The notes under the pieces: generated by a model
Seen by the model: the letters and a program-made list of their open reading frames with translations, nothing else
Told to the model about the DNA's origin: nothing
Database searches by the model: none
Shown here: in pieces, positions 8,821-12,381 of the stretch
Position numbering within the stretch: position 1 is the stretch's first letter
Layout: each line of letters starts with the position of its first letter
Translations under genes and position numbers: made by a program
DNA from: Entamoeba invadens IP1
Lineage: Eukaryota > Evosea > Mastigamoebida > Endamoebidae
NCBI RefSeq assembly: GCF_000330505.1
Contig: NW_004191842.1
Location: 168,075 to 180,455, forward strand
Reading direction: 5' to 3'
Length of the DNA: 12,381 bases

Positions 8821-9050
8821 CTTCTCCGTCTTCTCCGTCTTCTCCGTCTTCTCCGTCTTCTCCGTCTTCTCCGTCTTCTCCGTCTTCTCCGTCTTCTCCG
8901 TCTTCTCCGTCTTCTCCGTCTTCTCCGTCTTCTCCGTCTTCTCCGTCTTCTCCGTCTTCTCCGTCTTCTCCGTCTTCTCCGTCTTCTCCGTCTTCTCCGT
9001 CTTCTCCGTCTTCTCCGTCTTCTCCGTCTTCTCCGTCTTCTCCGTCTTCT
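8821..9050 (+). repeat. 9-bp minisatellite (CTTCTCCGT)n
   Basis: There are 25 complete, uninterrupted copies of CTTCTCCGT at 8821-9045 and a partial copy (CTTCT) to 9050. A degenerate tail, TTCCGTCCTC, follows. All copies are identical. Because the unit is a multiple of three, all six frames are open: plus strand Leu-Leu-Arg, Phe-Ser-Val or Ser-Pro-Ser; minus strand Arg-Arg-Arg, Thr-Glu-Lys or Gly-Glu-Asp. Stops follow immediately on the minus strand at the left border in all frames, so long reading frames through it are by-products of the repeat. The C/G-containing unit contrasts strongly with the surrounding A/T-rich DNA. Confidence 0.97.
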
Positions 9051-9110
9051 TTCCGTCCTCATATCAGCAACATCATCGTCGCCATCATTATCAGTCTTTA
9101 TAATTTATTA

Positions 9111-10916
9111 TTTTTATAGGTTTTTGAAACCCTTCAATAATATCAATAATTTTGTTTTTAAATATTAATAACAAACATTAAAATAAATTCTTTTTTTAAT
9201 TGTTTTTTAGTTAAATATCGTATTCTTTACATTTTACCTTCATAAAGGTCTTTTCAATTATTGTATATATCTAAAAATGAAACTGTTTTTGTAATTTTTA
9301 TTATTTGTTTTTATAATTTAATTAATATGAACTATTCGATATAAAAATAGCCGATAGTTGAAAACAAACAAGTTTTCAATGAAAGAGCAATTATTGATTT
9401 ATTATTTAGAGCGATTAATAAATAATATTATTTAAATGGTTTTTAATCCATATTTTTAATTTGGTATGTTATGCTGAAAATGAATTGATGATTTAACTTT
9501 GTCGTAACGATGAAAACAATTTATAGAAAAAAACCAAATAAAAATTTATTAATATAATAATAAATGTAACTATTAATTTACTAAATTTAAGTGAAAAATC
9601 AAAATTACAAAACAAAACAAAACAATAAATAAACTTATTATATTAATACTTTTTATTCTTTATTTCATACAAAACTTAATAATTCAAAACATGAAATAAC
9701 TCAAACAAATTATAAACAACAACCAAAAAGCGAAAAAAATAAAACCCATAACATCACTCTCGCACTTTTTATTTTCATATTTTCAATTTTTAATAATATA
9801 AATATTATAAAGAAATAATAACCAACAAACAACACCAAAAATTATTTGTTTTTTCTTTTTCGCAATTTTTATAATGTTCTAGATACTCAGGAAACAATTC
9901 CAATCTTTCACACGAAAAAGCGTGGTTGCAGGGAATGGAAAGAATGTTATCAATTGTCTTTTTTTGTTACATATTGTTGAAAATTGGGCTTTGTACTAAT
10001 TTGAATTGTTGTTTATTTTATAGATATTTATTTTGTTGATATCAACACTGTTTATGGCACAAATATATTTACAAAAATTAATTACTTTATTATATTATCT
10101 GATTTTATTAATAATTTTTATTAAATAATTATTTTAATTAAAAACGAAGACAAATTTTAAATAAATAGTAAATTTTTTATTATTTTTTTGTTTTATTTGG
10201 TTATTGAAAAAAAAATATTGTAAAATACTTGTTGTGTTAAATAACACTTAAGAATGTAACATTGAATATACTCATAATTGAAACAAACAAGAATACAAGA
10301 GCTCGGTTCAAGTATAAAAGTGTTTTTGGCATCTTTTTGTGCTTCAAATGTCGAATTTTATAATAATTATTAAATGATGTTTATATTATAATATAACTAT
10401 TGTTATTAGTTTATTTTTAAACATATAGATTCAATTTTTGTAATAATTTGGATCAGCTTTTTCAAACATAGTCTATCAACATAACATGATGTTTAAAATC
10501 AATTTCAATAATAGGAACATGACAGGCATGGTAAAATGTTTATCTCTATATTACACAATTTACTTTAAATGAACAAAAGTTATTTTAACATTGAGTCAAA
10601 TTTCTTTTCTCTTCTATAATCATTTTGTTTTTATAACGTTCATTTTTACAAAATTATATTACAAAAATATACACCACGTGAAGTGTGTATCAAGTCATCA
10701 ATATGATTTTGTAAAACACGTTTGAATATCGAAGAAACGGTTACTATTTTTATTTTACTATAAAACTCGAGTCGTTTTTCTCCTCTCCAAATTTATTTTT
10801 TATTAAAAATCTGTTTATTTTACCCGTCACGCCTCTCCGAGACAAGAAAAAAGAAAAAATTTCGCATTTTGTATTTTTTTAAACGAAAAACAACGAAAAT
10901 CCATTCCAAAATGTCT
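9111..10916. other. AT-rich interior of the 2.65 kb element, no gene seen
   Basis: Over 1.8 kb is dominated by A/T with frequent stops. Small local hairpins exist, for example ATACAC-CACGTGAA-GTGTGTAT near 10670. No open frame with protein-like composition or RNA gene was recognised. Confidence 0.5.
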
Positions 10917-10920
10917 TTAG

Positions 10921-11025
10921 TCTGATTGGGTAAAAAATGAAAATAAAAATAACTCTAGTCTTAAATTCTCAAAGCTGTTCCAAAAAGTGTGCAAAAAACA
11001 ACGTGAACCAGGGTTCTTCAAATAA
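10921..11025 (+). other. Short coding-like remnant before the right repeat
   Basis: A 34-codon open stretch without its own ATG reads SDWVKNENKNNSSLKFSKLF then QKVCKKQREPGFFK and ends at TAA (11023-11025), ~50 bp before the right inverted repeat. Its position is where a transposase C-terminus would lie in an autonomous relative, but no family motif is recognisable, so it may be chance. Confidence 0.2.
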
Positions 11026-11072
11026 ACAAAATGACAAAAAATAATTGAATTATGTTTTACACTTGGTTCGAA

Positions 11073-11135
11073 TGGAAGTTCTACCAAAATCGACAAGGGA
11101 TTGATCATTTACAACCAGTTTATCACACCCCTATA
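11073..11135 (-). repeat. Right terminal inverted repeat of the 2.65 kb element
   Basis: It runs from TGGAAGTTCTACC to CCAGTTTATCACACCCCTATA and mirrors 8480-8542 with a single mismatch. Confidence 0.93.
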
Positions 11136-11889
11136 TTGGTAAAAATTGGATATACATACTAATCGTTTATCACATTTGCAGTGTAAAAAGCTATTTTAAT
11201 CATTAACCGCTGTTTTTTGTTTTTTTCTATTACATTTTGGTTTTTAGAAGTTTCGATAGTTCTTTGTAATTGAAATAGGAAGTAACGAAACTGGGCGCCC
11301 CTTTGGTTTTTTGTTTTATAAGGTTCCATTTTAACCCAAAAAGATGTAGAATAATATATTAATATTTTTTTCGGCATCACTTATTTTTCAAAATGAATAT
11401 TAAATTGGTTCAAAATAAGATTTTTCCGCCTTAAAAATATTGGTGTATAACTTTTTTACCAGTTAGTTTTGTGTTTTCAATATTAAATTCGAAAAAATTG
11501 AATAAAAAACAGTAAAATACAAAAAATACGAATATTTTACTTGAAAACAATTTTGTTATTCGGCATTTTATTAATAATTTTAATAAACGCCTGATCTTCA
11601 TAGCGTCGGCAGTGCTTTTTACTTATTTTATTTAAAATAGTTAATTAATTATATTGTCAATTGTAATTTTTTTTATTTTGTGAAAAAGTCTATTGATCTT
11701 TTCTTAGTATTTTGTTTCAAAAAAATTGTGTTACCAAACTATTAAATTAATTATATTAATAGTTGTGCTATTTGTTTTTAGAAGAAAATATCACCTTTGA
11801 TATGATTTTAATATAATTTACTATAGTTTGCAGTTTAAAAAAACCCATAATAAATAAAAATACCAAACTACTTTCCATTTAATATACTT
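11136..11889. other. AT-rich spacer, no gene seen
   Basis: Mostly A/T-rich. A G/C-rich island with the palindrome GGGCGCCC lies near 11294, and another short less AT-rich patch lies near 11588-11616. A minus-strand frame at 11159-11380 is Lys/Asn/Ile-rich with no domain and is not supported as a gene. Confidence 0.5.
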
Positions 11890-12381
11890 CAGAAAGATAC
11901 AACGGGACACAAAGAGTAGATATGCCACAACTGTCGAAACTTGTTGAACCCGGCGAGTTGCGGCGTCGTAAATCCATCTCCGGAGAAGATACTTGACACA
12001 AAGAGGAGATGCCTGAAAAAAGAAACATCAAGATATCCTAATCAAGTGTTTGTTCCAGTGTTAGGTTTGAAGGGTGAAACCCGTTTTCTTTCCGTCTGTC
12101 CAGCCCTTCAAAAAGGACAGATTTTGTTAAAACTTGTGTACATTAATTCAAGTTGTGGTGACGTGGCAAATTACAAATATGGCACTTTGGAGTCAACATG
12201 TTGCAAAGTTTGAAAAACAAAACAAAATAACAAAAAAGTCAGTTAAGTTGGAAGACAACAACACTCGTTGGTTTGAATCCGTCATCATCAGTCAACTCGT
12301 TTTGTTTGGTGGAATAAGTGGATGGGATGCAATGATTATCATTTTGATCTTTCTTGCACACATTTATATCATCATAACCAA
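11890..12381 (+). pseudogene. Unidentified coding-like region, broken across frames
   Basis: The base composition rises clearly above the flanking A/T-rich DNA, as in the other gene fragments here. On the plus strand, ~11896-11994 is open in one frame (including MPQLSKLVEPGELRRRKSIS) up to a TGA. A second frame is open from about 11914 to 12213 (including NQVFVPVLGLKGETRFLSVC and QKGQILLKLVYIN). A third is open from an ATG at 12179 to the window edge (MALWSQHVAKFEKQNK..., then a hydrophobic stretch AMIIILIFLAHIYIIIT that could be a membrane segment). No single frame spans the region. I recognise no family. The minus strand also has short open stretches here, so even the strand is uncertain. 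It could be a pseudogene, or a real gene with introns continuing past the edge. Confidence 0.35.

Larger units (their letters stand above)
8482..11133. mobile_element. 2.65 kb non-autonomous TIR element carrying a minisatellite
   Basis: The ends read TAGGGGTGTG...CACACCCCTA, with a further TA outside each (8480-8481 and 11134-11135), consistent with TA target duplication. The 63-bp inverted repeats agree at 62 positions, and a looser similarity (GAAC, CAAGT, AAC blocks with small indels) continues ~20 bp inward. The interior is A/T-rich, with a 25-copy 9-bp minisatellite near the left end and a short coding-like remnant near the right end. No catalytic motif is visible. Near-identical arms suggest recent movement or conversion. 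The terminus resembles that of the 2173-2900 element (AGGGGTGT). Confidence 0.85.

Noticed and set aside
8770..9168. Long frames encoding Leu-Leu-Arg, Phe-Ser-Val or poly-Arg
   Set aside because: They exist only because the 9-bp repeat has no stop in any frame; flanking text is non-coding and stops follow the array.
10300..10322. GGTTCAA-like tRNA T-loop word
   Set aside because: No acceptor, D or anticodon stems can be folded around it.
10669..10692. Imperfect hairpin around CACGTG
   Set aside because: Short, bulged, isolated; no RNA or operator context.
11159..11380. Minus-strand frame of ~72 codons
   Set aside because: Lys/Asn/Ile-rich with no motif or conserved feature; expected by chance in A/T-rich DNA.
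1..12360. 12-bp direct repeat CTTTCTTGCACA at 1-12 and 12349-12360
   Set aside because: The first copy is within ADHE coding text and the positions reflect the window edges; a 12-mer match is plausible by chance.

Overview
The window looks like gene-poor, very AT-rich DNA from a lower eukaryote. Entamoeba is the best fit, and E. invadens or a similar DNA-transposon-rich species is an inference from content. The reasons are an ADHE-type bifunctional alcohol dehydrogenase fragment (the fermentative enzyme of Entamoeba), a conventional myosin II heavy-chain fragment, a cytosolic-type HSP70 fragment, a pogo/Tigger-like DDE transposase and several TA-flanked inverted-repeat elements. I see no bacterial operon structure, no CRISPR array, no tRNA or rRNA gene, and no clearly intact protein gene.

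Layout. 1-288 (minus) is a broken piece of the iron-dependent ADH domain of ADHE. It abuts, divergently and with no spacer, 289-1771 (plus), a frameshifted piece of myosin II heavy chain (end of the motor plus coiled-coil rod). 2159-2914 holds a candidate ~0.73 kb element with degenerate 37-bp inverted ends and an odd 14-bp direct repeat at its borders. 3573-5457 is a 1.88 kb non-coding element with ~70-bp terminal inverted repeats, TA at both ends, and a tandem 18-bp sub-repeat inside each end. 5727-7279 (minus) is a CENP-B-HTH/DDE transposase pseudogene with two frameshifts, three internal stops and a third catalytic Asp changed to Asn. 7361-8014 (plus) is an HSP70 pseudogene with an internal deletion. 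8480-11135 is a 2.65 kb element with 63-bp inverted repeats identical at 62 positions; it carries a 25-copy 9-bp minisatellite (8821-9050). 11136-11889 is AT-rich spacer. 11890-12381 is visibly less AT-rich and coding-like but broken across frames and unidentified.

Taken together the window is a repeat and pseudogene graveyard. About 5.3 kb, over 40% of it, lies inside three distinct inverted-repeat elements with no transposase of their own. The only transposase present is dead, and the recognisable host genes are fragments of abundant housekeeping genes. The most unusual material is the pair of large non-autonomous elements (1.88 and 2.65 kb), one with near-perfect ends and an expanded minisatellite, the other with a duplicated putative transposase-binding site.
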